Shown here piece after piece: positions 12,533-25,063 of a stretch of DNA of 64,000 bases. The position numbers and the translations under genes were made by a program. The notes under the pieces were generated by a model. It had not been told where the DNA came from and did not search any database. It saw only the letters and a list, made by a program, of their open reading frames with translations. Each line of letters starts with the position of its first letter. The first letter of the stretch is position 1. Source of the stretch: Membranipora membranacea (taxonomy: Eukaryota > Bryozoa > Gymnolaemata > Cheilostomatida > Membraniporidae); assembly GCA_914767715.1 (NCBI GenBank), contig OU612070.1:24726025-24790024 (forward strand), in the 5' to 3' direction.

Positions 12533-14757
12533 CATGGTGACAAATCAATGATACATTCTTGTGCCGAAAGGTCTTTTACATACTTTCACCAGTTTCCTTC
12601 GGGTTTAAACAATAAGAGGCTGATATCATGCCCTGCATCCCTTGATTCTTTACATTATTTCAGTTATGGATATTTATAGTAAACAATGATTCTCTGCACA
12701 AACTAATTGTCATGTCATGTCATGTTGTGCATTTAAGTTGGACAGTATTGGATGATTTTAGCCTGTCTAGGGAGTACTATGTGTCCTATGTGTCAAATAT
12801 TCCCCATTAGTCAGTGGACCGCAGCGGGATTCGAACCCAAAACCTTCAACACTTGCACGTCGAAGACCGGCACTTTAACCAATTAAGCACCTCCTTCTTG
12901 CTGTGTCTAGCCCTATTTGAATTTTGGTTTTTTTTCCCATTTTATAAGAGACCCATATTTGACATAAAATGCATTTATCTTGGAAGACATGGACTGGTGC
13001 TGGTTAGTGCGGACTCACGTTGGTTGGTAAATTGAAGTCTGAGCTTTTAAAAATCAATCTTATACAAACCTCTGATCTTGATGAAAAACAATATCAATAC
13101 CAATATTGATATACAACTTGATACAAAGACAACATCCACGTCACTGAAGTATAAAATTATCGTGATTGCTCAGTGCTAACTTGTGGACTGTGAGCAGTGA
13201 AAATCTCCCACACACGATGTAGGTAAAGCTGCACACAACATTTTTGAAATTTTAAGTGAGCAAAAACAATAATTTTAATACAACAAAATCTTGAAGGTTT
13301 TTAACTAAAGGGTACGAGTAAGCACCCTAACGTGATATATCGCTTTTTAAAACTTTTTAATATTGTATTGGTGATCATGTCTAATAGTTATTTTCACAGT
13401 TGAAACCTCCCAAATATTTGATGTTGAGTCGCATTGACCTCTGTAAGTTCATTTTGGGGCAATTGGGCCCTCTCTGCCTTGTTTTTAGTTATGCTTTCAC
13501 CATATAGAGGAGGCATGGCCCTAACTGGAGGAGAGACACTTTAGTGAAACTTTATGATTTGAGGCCTCCTTTCTTCAAGACTTGAAATTGATTTTTTTTA
13601 CAATAGTAATAGGGCCATTTCTGACCCCTGATTACATGAGACCCCAATAATGCAAAAAATAAAAATTCCAATTTGTTATACCATTCTGGTCTTCTACTGT
13701 CACTTCCATCAATAATCTTACCAGCTTACAGATCCTGGCTGTCACAACTGTAACAGGTAATAACCTAAATTTTACCCAAATTAGGTCAATATTTTTCAGC
13801 CAAAATTCAGAAATTCAGAAAGATATCAGTCAAATTTGTTGTCAGCAGGATGAGATTGAGCAGCAGGAGATTGTCAAGATTTTGATTGAGGCAATTATTG
13901 ATTATGGCTTTACATCTTGAGATATTTGGATTTTTGTGGCTAAACATGCTTTATTTGATCCAAAACATGCAAGCCAACAACGGAAGATAGGTTAACAACA
14001 TGTTATACACACCAGCTACCATTAAACTAGAGAGTATTTCAGAGGTTTTGATCGTGGTGTTTGATCATAAATTCAATAGTAGAGAAGTGATGAGCATATA
14101 AACATTACTCTTTCGATGCTAAATAATCACCCAAAAAACAAAATTAAATGAAATAAATGGACATCAAATCAAAGGAACATGATTATCAACGCAAATTTAT
14201 GTGCCATTTGAAGAGTCAATTTAAGACATTAGCCGTTGGCATTGGCAAATGCCGCAAATAGTTTTAACCATTGATATGACTTTATGGATCAGTGGTGAAA
14301 TACATAGCGTGGCTATTTGTGGAGATCTGCCATCAGTATAATATAACAAAGCAACTGGATCAAGCTTAAAATCTGACAGCTTTTACATTATGCATTGATT
14401 GATGTCCGAGTAACGACTCTGGCAAGCTGCTTGACAAAAATACATAGCATGGCTATTTGTGGTGATATGCCATCAGTATAAAACTTTGTGTAAGGATCCA
14501 AATAAAGCTATCATCTAGCATTTTTTACCTTATGCTTCATTTAGATAATTTTAAGAATTTTATAAGAGGAAAATTTTTCCCCTGTCTTAGTGAGAAGCTT
14601 AACAAGCCGGAAGTGAGGAGCTGCGCAGGCGCAGTGGAATTCCTTTGGGAATCCCATAGTATTATTGCAGTGCTTCAGTATGAGAATCAAAGATGATAAA
14701 TGCGCTCCAGCAACCTTACATGAATAGCCATGCACTTGCTCAGGATCACAGATATGT
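12533..14757. repeat. Direct repeat, copy 2, with 725 bp absent from copy 1
   Basis: Same sequence as 1-1445 in the same orientation. The extra block 12822-13546 begins with a tRNA-like SINE head and ends at 'gagagacactttagtg'. The left part of the SINE-like body ('ccccattagtcagtggacc') is present in both copies, so a deletion in copy 1 is as likely as an insertion in copy 2. The 3' part diverges around 14525-14690. Confidence 0.88.
12821..12896 (-). mobile_element. tRNA-derived SINE head
   Basis: On the minus strand this reads as a tRNA-like module: an A-box-like segment 'tgcttaattggttaaa', then 'gtgccggtcttcgacgtg', then a B box GGTTCGAATCCC. It matches the head of the SINE at 32955-33195. 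It is an RNA polymerase III promoter module and not a functional tRNA, because no acceptor or anticodon stem pairs convincingly. Confidence 0.75.
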
Positions 14758-16140
14758 ACTCCTCATCTAAATGATATATATCAGTGGTTCTAACACATCT
14801 TTACAAGGACTGCCAAACGAAACCACACAATTATGTGAAAGAAGTGAACTTTAAAATTGGCAAACAGCCTGCTCCTGTTTTTGCCATTTGTGATACAGGG
14901 CATAGCAACCTGAAAATTACAACTGGTGTGGAAACTTTTGTTTAACTAACATTGCAATCTTCAGCAATCATATCAACAGTTTAAGTTTTCTAAATTCACA
15001 GTAATTAAGCCGAGGTAGGGAAGTGTGAGAAACCGATTGGGCCGTGTACACAACAAGGTGTAGTTGGATTGCTCCGAGTCTACTCTGTCTTGAGCGAGCG
15101 GAATATTATTTTGTTTCAGGGTTCTTTGGGAATTGTGTATGGGCACTTTTTCCGGAGCTCAAGATTCCGAATTATATATGAAACAATCAGGATTACAAAT
15201 TATAATCTTAGCATTGTCTACTATAATTATTCAAGCCACAAAAGCAGTTTTTGTATTCTGCAATATGGTACACTGATCCGACAAGATTTGATGTGATTTA
15301 TGAGAGATATCAATTAATCTCCTGACAAACTTTGATGGAAATTAATCTACTCCACTGAACTTATTATATTCTAGCAAGTAGAACTAGAATTCTAATTATC
15401 ACCTCTCAAATTATATGTGTTGCAGCTTTGATACTGTGCTGCTGTGATTCCTGTCTTATCAAGACTGTCTAAACTATGGTTAAATTTTGTTTACAAAAAT
15501 GTATCTTTGAATGAGTAAGCGATCGCTTCTGATTTATGTATCTTTACTTAATATTTCAGCACTGATGATACAGAAGGCGCCAACAAGGCCGTCAACAAGT
15601 ATTTGAAGATTTGCCCAATCGTTAACTGCACAAGCGCAATGGAGATGCTATACTGAACTTAAACAAAAGAATATTTCTGTTGGTTGATAGAAGTTTTCAG
15701 TATAGATCGTGGTGACCCATCAGTCACCCATCAAATTCTATCAGAATGACTATAGACCTCAAACTAATTAATATTATTAATATTCTGAAACATAGTTTGG
15801 ATTTGGCTTTTTAAATGCATACTGTTCAATGATAGCATTTTCAAACTACACCCAAATGTTGGAGCTTAAATTTTACTCGAATTTCATCCCAATTTTTACT
15901 ATTGTAAAACACTAATGTAACTATGCTGGATGCGTATAGGATTATGATAACTGTGTGTCTGGAGGGCTCACCCTTAATAACACACATGATATTCCATGTG
16001 AAATATTCTGCTGCATTTTCAGTGAGCTGGTTTCTGTATGTTCGACCTTGGTGTATTTATCACCATTAAGGAATTGCAGTCCTAAAATAACCATTGACAG
16101 CATTCATGTTACGGTTGAATTTGTAAAAAAAATTTAAAAT
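14758..16140. other. Intergenic, no gene seen
   Basis: Only short frames (75 codons at most) without motif. Nothing else recognised. Confidence 0.5.
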
Positions 16141-16142
16141 CG

Positions 16143-17265
16143 TGCCCTGGGACTGCATCTATACTGCAACAAGTTATAATGTTGTTACTTTTGAGGATTC
16201 GGTAAGCCAAACAGGTGGGCTGCCTCAATAAACAACAAATCTGAGATGGCCTCCAAACAAAATTGGAAGCAATTCTTCACGCAGTGCATTGAAACGATCC
16301 AATTACAATTGAGACCTCTGCTGGATGAAGATATCAGTTAGAGCAATTACAGACATTGTTTTCTCAGAGTAAATTTTCTAATCCCTCAAGAAAATCTTAT
16401 TTGTAAACAATTCAGTCTCTGTGTTTCATTACAGGGAAAGAATTTGTTTATCTTTTCCAAAGGATTTAAAGGCAATGTAATTTTAGAATATCAAAACTTG
16501 AGGATTACCTTTGTGTCTCAAGACTTGTTGCTTCTTATGATATTTATGTATTATAGCATTATCACATTAGATTAAAATTGAAAATTTAGCCCATATTGAG
16601 TGCCCCGTTTTTATACCAATTTTATTGCATCTAAAATATCATATCATATTATGCTGAATCAATAGGCTCTAGTGGCTGGCTCCTCATATATTTACATTTT
16701 TGCAATCGACCATGACACCTTGTCGACATTCAATTATCCACACTCTCTTTACTCAACAAAAACATGGTCCATGCTTATACAAGGTTGCGATCGCTTCACT
16801 CTTGGTTAGCCGGGTAAACTTTCTTCCGGAAGTTATTGCACAATCAAGTAGAAGGTACCCTGGGACTGCATTTATACTGCAACAAGTTATAATGTTGTTA
16901 CTTTTGAGGATTCGGTTAGCCAAACAGGTGGGCTGCCTAAATAAACAACAAATCTGAGATGGCCTCCAAACAAAATCTGAAGCAATTCTCCACGCGGTGC
17001 ATTGAAACGATCCAAGTACAATTGAGACCTAAGCTGGATGAAGATATCAGTTAGAGCAATTACAGACATTGTTTTCTCAGAGTAAATTTTCTAATCCCTC
17101 AAGAAAATCTTATTTGTAAACAACCTGTTGTATTGCAGTCTCTGTCTTTCATTACAGGGAAAGAATTTGTTACTGTTGTGCCTTGTTTATCTTTTCCAAA
17201 TGATTTAAAGGCAATGTTTTATTAGAATATCAAAACCTGAGGATAACCTTTGTGTCTCAAGACTG
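16143..17265. repeat. Direct duplication of about 370-400 bp, spacing about 712 bp
   Basis: About 16146-16530 recurs at about 16858-17265 in the same orientation, starting 'gggactgcat.tatactgc'. Long runs are identical, with small changes and one extra segment ('cctgttgtattgcagtctctg' type) in the second copy. About 330 bp of unrelated sequence separates the copies. No gene seen. Confidence 0.88.
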
Positions 17266-17277
17266 ATTAAAATTGAA

Positions 17278-17440
17278 GGTTGATTTAAATCAGAGGTCTT
17301 GTCACAAGCCACATCCCGGAGCATAGGCGGCGAAATTCGTTGCCTTAGTGGCCAGGCCACAATATCTGCGCCAGGTTGCTCTCTGTTTGCAGGCAGGTCG
17401 GAGCACACCTGGGTGCCAACCAAAGCCCAGTAGACGATGG
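17278..17440 (-). mobile_element. 5'-truncated SINE body
   Basis: Shares the body of the SINE at 32955-33195: 'ccaggttgc', 'tttgcaggcaggt', 'ggagcacacctggg', 'gccaaccaaa' and 'cccagtag', ending in the same 'gatttaaatca' type tail. The tRNA-like head is missing, as expected for a copy truncated at its 5' end. Confidence 0.8.
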
Positions 17441-18061
17441 ACCACAGATACATTTGATATGAGGCCCTTTCGATAAATTTAAGGTTCAATGATTGCACAG
17501 ACCAAGGGTACATTTTGGCAGCATCATTCAAGGATTGTAATAGTTAATCCTATTGTAAAAACTGCCACAATACTGCCTTCCTAGCTATACTCACCGTATC
17601 AATTTAGCTAGGATAGTTAGGTGTAATTTAAGCATAAAACTTCATGTCTAATTGTGGAGTAAGGCTGTACGAAGAGAAATTTTTACGGGAGAGCCTGCAT
17701 ATTCTATTTTTTACTGTAATCAAAAACTTTGAATTCAGTTCATTCTCCAGAACCCTATATTTGTGACAAATAGATGAAAGGAGTTTTTGGCATCAAGCTT
17801 CCCATAACTTTCCCCTTTACGCAAAGCTTGCAGGTACCTTGACCAAGGAGTAAAAAACTCTTTCCTTGACTATTGTTAAAACATTTACTCTGAATCCCTT
17901 TACTCTCTGAAGCAGTCTATCCACATGCTAAAAACTAAAATTTTTTACACAGATAGATAGATGGGGTGAAAACTCTATACTGCAAATGAGCCACCAAATT
18001 TCAAAAATAAGAGAAGACAACTTCTTAGCCTAAGATTTGCCCAAATTGACTTTAATGAACT

Positions 18062-18371
18062 GAGCAGATAAGGCAGTAAGACGAAATCGTGCAGACCTGC
18101 GTCCTATAGCTGTACCTGAGTCGGACCAGACCGAAGAGGGAGCTCAGTCAGTGGCAGGAAATACACCAACAGGAGGAACTCCAGTTGTTAGTACACCAGC
18201 AGAATGAACACCAGCAGCAAGTACATCAGCAGGAAGTAAACCAACTAAAGCAGCTCCAAACTTTGTTGCTACACCAACCTCAGAAGTCAATACTGAGACT
18301 AAAGCAGCATGGCAGAGATCCAGACAAACCAAGATGCCAGCTAAATATCAACCATATGTTCTCTACTAAGT
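18062..18371 (+). pseudogene. Retroelement Pol C-terminal tail remnant (Ty3-like, tentative)
   Basis: A reading frame rich in Thr, Pro, Ala and Ser runs from about 18078 with one in-frame TGA (near 18206) and ends RSRQTKMPAKYQPYVLY then stop. Basic/proline tails with a Tyr-rich end of this kind are typical of the last residues of Ty3-type Pol. Downstream, 'aagggaga' followed by TGTTG near 18702 resembles a polypurine tract and an LTR start. Upstream Pol domains are not visible, so this would be a truncated relic. The call rests on composition and arrangement only. Confidence 0.35.
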
Positions 18372-19803
18372 GACGGTGACCAGTCTGACCCAGAAGGCGT
18401 CTGACAACAGGCTGAGGGGGCCTGCGCCTTGGGGGGCTGAATGGACTTACACAACCTCTGATAGTATGATGTATACTGACGATGAGAAAGAGACAATCGC
18501 TTAATATCATTCTGATATTCAATCCATTACACAATCATTTTTATTACTTGAATAGTGTTATACTTGTTCAGTTTTGTTGTTTTTGTGTACTATTTTCATC
18601 AAACATGTTAATACATCGTGCTTTACTCTTTATTTGTTTTGTTTCGTATTTGTGTATCTTTATCATCATTTGCCTCATCTTGCTAAAGGTTTAATAAGGG
18701 AGATGTTGATTGTATGCTGGATGCATGAGTTTGTATATATGCTGTCACTCTTTTATTCATCTCAGTCATAGTAATCAATCCTTATTTGTAGATGTTAGAT
18801 GCCTAGAGTCGACCTTAAATATATAATACATAGAACTTACACAGTAGCAAACACATTACGTAAACAGATATAATGAATGATGCCTGGAGAATATTTTCTG
18901 GCATGTCAATGGGATGTCTTAGGAGGATATTTATCACAGTGTTATAGTTGGGAATTACAAGTTATGGATACTTGGGATAGTCTAACTATGACAGCCATTA
19001 TCTAACATATTGGCTCATCTTTTATTTACTATTACTTATTATACAAAACCATACCTAGTTGCTTCATTTCATAACCAACTAGTAAATTACCCTACTTGCA
19101 TTATAGCTTACAAGCAAAGCCTAGATAATACATACCACCAGCTGTGCTGAACTTTGAGTTACGTTATTTTTATTTTAATGGCTAACTATTAATCTAAGGA
19201 ATGGTTGATGGATGTTTTAATACCATTAATAGACACTGAAAAACTGGCATCCCAACAACACGCTAGACAACCGGCTCTCAATTTGGAAAGCATACATCTT
19301 AATTACAAAATATTCTTTCCCCATAAACACAAGCTTAGTATGATTAATCATCAATGTGACCGGTCTTTCGATACGCTACATCATTGGATGGTTATAATCT
19401 AGCCTTCCGCCAACTGTGTGAGCAGGGCCCCATTTCGTATAGTGTCTAACCCAGATCCATTGAGTATTGACAGAATAAGAAGTATAGCAGTTACCAAAGG
19501 CTATATACTGCTTGTCATGTGACTTACTCTTCCTGAGACCTATGATGCAGTAATCTTCCTCTTTTCTGCTGATGACACCGTACTGATCACACGGATCTTA
19601 GAGGAGAGCTATAGCTATATAGATACATACAGACGTCATACACTTCTACAAATATAAACCGGTTAGTTATTAACATACAATTGTCTATTTGAACGTGTTC
19701 AATAACCCCCACTTTTGAACACAACAACAGAGTAAGGATATACAGAGTGTACACTTCAATGATCGTTATAGTGCCTGCGGTTTTGATCCACTGGGGGAAA
19801 ATA

Positions 19804-20340
19804 ATCAATCTGGCCACCTGCAAATTTCAATAATTATATAAGTTACAATGTAAGGTTTTATGCAGACATTCCTACGTTTGATAGGGCATAATTCATTCTG
19901 TATTTATCCCAAAGACTGATTTCCAACTTTCTTGAAATGTCCAACCTTCAAGCTATACACCATATTATTGTCATTTGTTGCTAGGATACATAGGCTATGA
20001 GTTATAAATGGGTTTTTAAAATGAGTTTCTTCATATAGATTTACATGTGACAATTGATGGATGGCTGGTCATCAAAATAAGGAAATGTCCGTGTACAGAA
20101 CCTAGCCGCTTGTAAATCTATATGAAAAAGCTCATTTTAAAAACTCATAGCCTATGTATCCTAGCAAAAATGACAATAATATGGTGTATAGCTTGAAGGA
20201 TGGATATTTCAAAAAAGTTGGAAATCAGTCTTTGGGATAAATACAGAAGTAATTATGACCTATCAAAGGTAGGAATGTCTGCATAAAACCTTACATTGTA
20301 ACTTATATAATTATTGAAATTTGCACGTGGCCAGATTGAT
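19804..20340. mobile_element. Foldback element, arms about 235 bp, loop about 70 bp
   Basis: The left arm begins ATCAATCTGGCCAC and the right arm ends GTGGCCAGATTGAT. The arms agree along nearly their whole length, including 'ttataatt/ttaacttgtaatg' and 'ccaaagactgatttcc' blocks. The short central loop lies around 20045-20110. It is non-coding and lies just upstream of the MFS transporter gene. Confidence 0.88.
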
Positions 20341-20615
20341 GATTTTGGATTTTTAATCTAATTAATCCTAATGATAGTAACATAAATAATACTCACAGCG
20401 TGGTCAACATGTACATATAAATGGTCAGGCTGTCAACATGCATGTACATAAATAACATTTGTTGAAGCTCTCACTGGATTGCTGGCTGGTCAGGCTGTGC
20501 TGTGGGTGGTAATGTGAAGCCACAACAATGGCTAAATTAATGTGAATCAAGCCGAGGTATATCACTCAAAACAAGCTCGCTGATCAGACACTATCTCAGC
20601 TGGGGGAGTTTAAGG

Positions 20616-23600
20616 ATGGGGATTGTAGCAGCTAAGCACAGGAGAAAGGATTCAACAACATCAGAGGGAGAAACTGATAAGTAAGCAGTTATTACTCAAT
20701 ATTACAACTTTTTATATTATTATGATTATTGTCAGTCTTCAATAAATTTTTAGAATGTTTACATGCAGTGACAGAAAAATAGATAGATGCACAAATACAA
20801 AATATATATAGTTAGATATATAAAAATAAACTGGCTGACAATGAGGTGTTACAATATGGTAATACTAATAATAATAAAATTTAGTTTAGCTTCGTTTTAT
20901 TATCAGATCGGATATTACCATCTGGGTAAAAACAGCACTAATAATCATTCAAGTTGTATATAAATTGTTGTCACTGTAAGGCATTAAAATTTTTTTAAAA
21001 AGCTGCAACGTCACTGTCAAAAAATGAACTTGGCCAGTGTTTAGACTTAGTATTGTGTTCACAATTTATTCAAGGTCATGCCTTGCCCGGTATACTAATT
21101 TGAGATATGCTGGTCCGATTTTCATTCTTATTGCAGTCTTTCCTTATTTAACAGTTTTAAGACCCTCAGTTTTCTTTCTTGATAGCAACTAAAATTTGAA
21201 TACGTCAAGCCACTGGTGCCATACAAATGAATTGGAGCTGCCGATTTAAGGATTGGCAGCAGAAAGTAGCCGGGATAAGATTATTATATCAGATAAATCT
21301 GTAGTAGTTATTCTCGAATTTTAAGTACTAAAGGAGGAAAATCCTATGGTAACAGACGCGAATTATCAAGTCAGCATGTGAACACATGTCAAATTCACTA
21401 ATCATGGCTGGTGGTTCTAGAGGATTACAGAGCCCTCCATTACTACGCCAAACCCAGTGCAGAATGATTACAAGCAAAGTATCATGAATGGTCGGATTTT
21501 CCACTGAATTGATGAGGTATTCATTTTAGTTAGCAGAGTAAAAGCTTCAGCAAAGGCCAAAGCGTTCTGAGTTTTTCAATTTCCTAGCACGCAGCGCCGC
21601 GGTAATGTTAAAAATGAAAACGGTGTCGGTTGATAGCCACGCTTGATTCAAAATATTATTCAAATTCGCACCAAGATTGCTATTCATGCTCAAGATCCAC
21701 TTTACTGAAAGTTAGGACCAGCAGATTTTTAAATAGTTCTATACCGGCTAAGTCAAAACAACAGTGACATACCAACACCATCATTGTGATATGTCATTGA
21801 CTATATTATATTGAGTTATTACAGCGCAATATTCTAAAGGATGAGATCACATGACTTTTGATATCATCACATATATGGAAATTCTAGTTGAAAAATGAGT
21901 TATTTGCAATTAAAATACTAATTGGTTCGTCCCCGGGAAAGCCTCACAAGAGAGAAGGACATCGGCCAGCTCAGATTATTATATTTCATATTCAGAGTTG
22001 CGGTTGATAAAGATTAACGTTTGCAAACTTTTGAGAAATTAAATAAATGGATAAAATGGACCCGTGTTAAAAGTTCATGGACAAAGTTCTGGTACACTTT
22101 GCGCATATTTGGTCTCTATGAAAACAAAGAGAAGACATTTGACTAATATCCCTTTAAACACTGCTAAAAAGTTAATTGAGTGGATCATCAGCTGTTTTTT
22201 AAAGCTTTAAATACCGGATTTCCTGAATAAAACTGGACAATGCTGGCAAAACTCGAAACAGCCTGTCCTCATAGCAAATATCTATTGAAGACCATATAGA
22301 CTATGATCCACTATGATCTTTGCTAAAATAATTGAAAAAAAACTAATTGCTATTTTCCACAATTTTTTTATTATTTTTATTTGCCCTATGAACTCACAAT
22401 ATTTGAATTACTGGGGGAAATATATCCATTTTTCTAATATGACTGTCACTTTGAGTAGCCGATTTGATTTATCTGTTTTCTGACCTTCCTTGCCAAGCAG
22501 TCACATAGTTTGCGCCGTGACGTAGCTAGTTTGACCTGGCACTAGTTATTTTATTTAATGATACCAGATTCCTCAATGATATATATATATATATATATAT
22601 AGATATACATAGTTTTATTGTCAGTTGACAATCAGCTTCTAGCGTTTTTTGCATGCTTAAGTAGCCGATCAGTTTGATTTATCTGTTATTTAGACCTGGC
22701 ACCTTGACAGCTTGATGGTATAGCACAATAAAATAAGGCTTATGAATTACCAATGGCACCATTTCGGGTTTTGTCTTCTTTGATCATGTGGCTTGAGAAA
22801 CCCCAAAAACTATTTTGGCGAGGCAAGATTTATAGTTGATCAATGCACTGACAGGCGAATGTACCATTTTTAATAACTGTCCACACAACGGCAAATATGC
22901 TGTGCCAGATTTCATTTTCATATCCATCCAAAGCTTAGTGTAGGATTGTGTTTTCATGGACCAGTCCGTCTGTTATTCATAATTAGGTACGAGAATACCT
23001 AAAACTGCATTATATCTTTTGATAAATCATTTCGAAGCCCATTTGTGACAGTCCAATTGGAAATCCTGTTTATTCCACATGAAAATGCCAGTATCCAATG
23101 ATTGTACAGCTCATCAAAAATTGATATAATATATTTAAGAGACAATGGACATGTACTACACATACACTATCAACTATCAATGATTTTTAGAACACCTCTC
23201 CTCTCCTCCTCCAAAGATGAGCCAGAAAAGAACAAAAACAGTGATGCACAACTCGGGACCTGTCCAAAGATTGCTAAGACTATACTTTGGGTGTCAGTGT
23301 GGATTTGTTTGGTATGTTGAACAGTATAATTGGGAAAGCATATGCCTTCTTGTATTAACTGTAAACAACTTTTATTCCGTTACAGGCGAATAATTATTAA
23401 TGCACCTCAAACTAAGCGTGTGTGATGAACTAGTCGACCTAAAATAATTTCTGTTACTCAGAACGTGTGGAAAAATACAATCAATCCAGCATTGACCGAT
23501 TTATTAGCGAATAATATCATTCTATTCCTTGCGTTGCCACTAAGACAAATCTCTTGAAAATGAGAAGGCTACTAGGGTTGACTTTCTTGATCGCCTAATC

Positions 23601-25018
23601 CCATGAGAAATATACCTCAAAGCGGAAAAGGGCCAACAAATGCTGTATGAAAAATTTATACATTTTTAAATCTACCTACCTTACTGCAATATCCTCAGTT
23701 TTGTACAGAGCATAACTCGAGGTTTTTATATTTATATTCAGGGAGCGTTCACTGAGATAGTAGGCCCAGTACTACCAGAGTTAGTAGCTCAGACACACTC
23801 AAACACCGAGAGCATAGCTCAGGCAACAGCTATGAGAGGAGCTGGACTTATTGTTGGTAGTATAACTGGTAAGATCTTCAGGATGATTATTATTTTTTGT
23901 GGAAACTACTTAGCAATCAAATTGATATCATTGGCCTGTCATGATTATAAATATACTTTTATTAATGACATTGCCTAATACTTAACGCTTCTGAAGGCAT
24001 GCCCTACCGGCCCTCATAGATTTGAGTTTCCACTCCTAACCTAATCCCTGAGATTTCGAGGGTTGCGGATATACAAACTCTAATCCAATTCTCTTATTTA
24101 GCAATCATGAGCTATAACCGCCAACCTATAGGAGCGCTAGACCATAGTGGATATTATCAATATTCACGATTCTCATTCCAGGAGCCTTTACGTATTCATC
24201 ATGGGCAATAATCATAGTCAACTTACAAAAAGGCAAAGCCTATTTTTGAGAAGTTTATCTTACAAAAAAGACTTTCCTACCCAGAAATTACACAATATGA
24301 AATGTACAGTTTGAAACAGGATTTCATATTCCTGCAAATGTCAGAATTGAGTGGCGAATCTCATCAGCCACGTGACAAAGTGACACACAGGACAAAACTT
24401 CTCTCACCAATGATAAACTATGATTTGTAGAAACCAAAAGCAAATCAAAAATTCAGATCCAGCATTAATTGTAGACACTTGGTAGTCTATCTACAGGGAT
24501 TTACTTTTGCGGGGATAGATTGCAATCATGCCCAGCAATTGCAGGCTCGCCCTAAAGCCAACCGATATCTTGCCACCCACGCTCAGAGCTGTGGCATGTG
24601 ATAAGACCACCTGATTTTAATCAACAATTTTTATCAATCAAGTCAACAGTCTCTCATATCCAACTCCAGTGAGTTAGTCCCTTGCTGACGAATAACTTAC
24701 CTTACTCCAAAGGAAATAAGTTTATATTGAATATTTTTTTTGGAACAATTTTCTTCAGAAACTCCCCTCAGACGGATCTGGAAGCCTTGAATACAGAACC
24801 GCCTTGGGTGAATACTCCTTCCTTAGACATTACAGAATATTACAAGATATTTTTTTAACCAGCTAAAAGACAGACTCTCTTTACTCATTTTCCATATTTC
24901 TTTTTGTCGTTCCCTACTATGTAACAGTATAATCACTCAATCTAGCGGCATTCCTAATGTTTGTGACAAAATAATCCAACCAATATATGTATATATATAT
25001 ATATATATACATATATAC

Positions 25019-25063
<45 letters not shown>

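Noticed and set aside
12821-12896. Possible functional tRNA gene (intact B box)
   Set aside because: Stems do not pair as a tRNA cloverleaf, and the same module is joined to a SINE body elsewhere in the window.
23102-23190. Upstream extension of the transporter exon 2 reading frame as the N-terminus
   Set aside because: It has no ATG except at 23180; the acceptor at 23191 joins in phase to a better first exon at 20616-20680. Kept as an alternative only.
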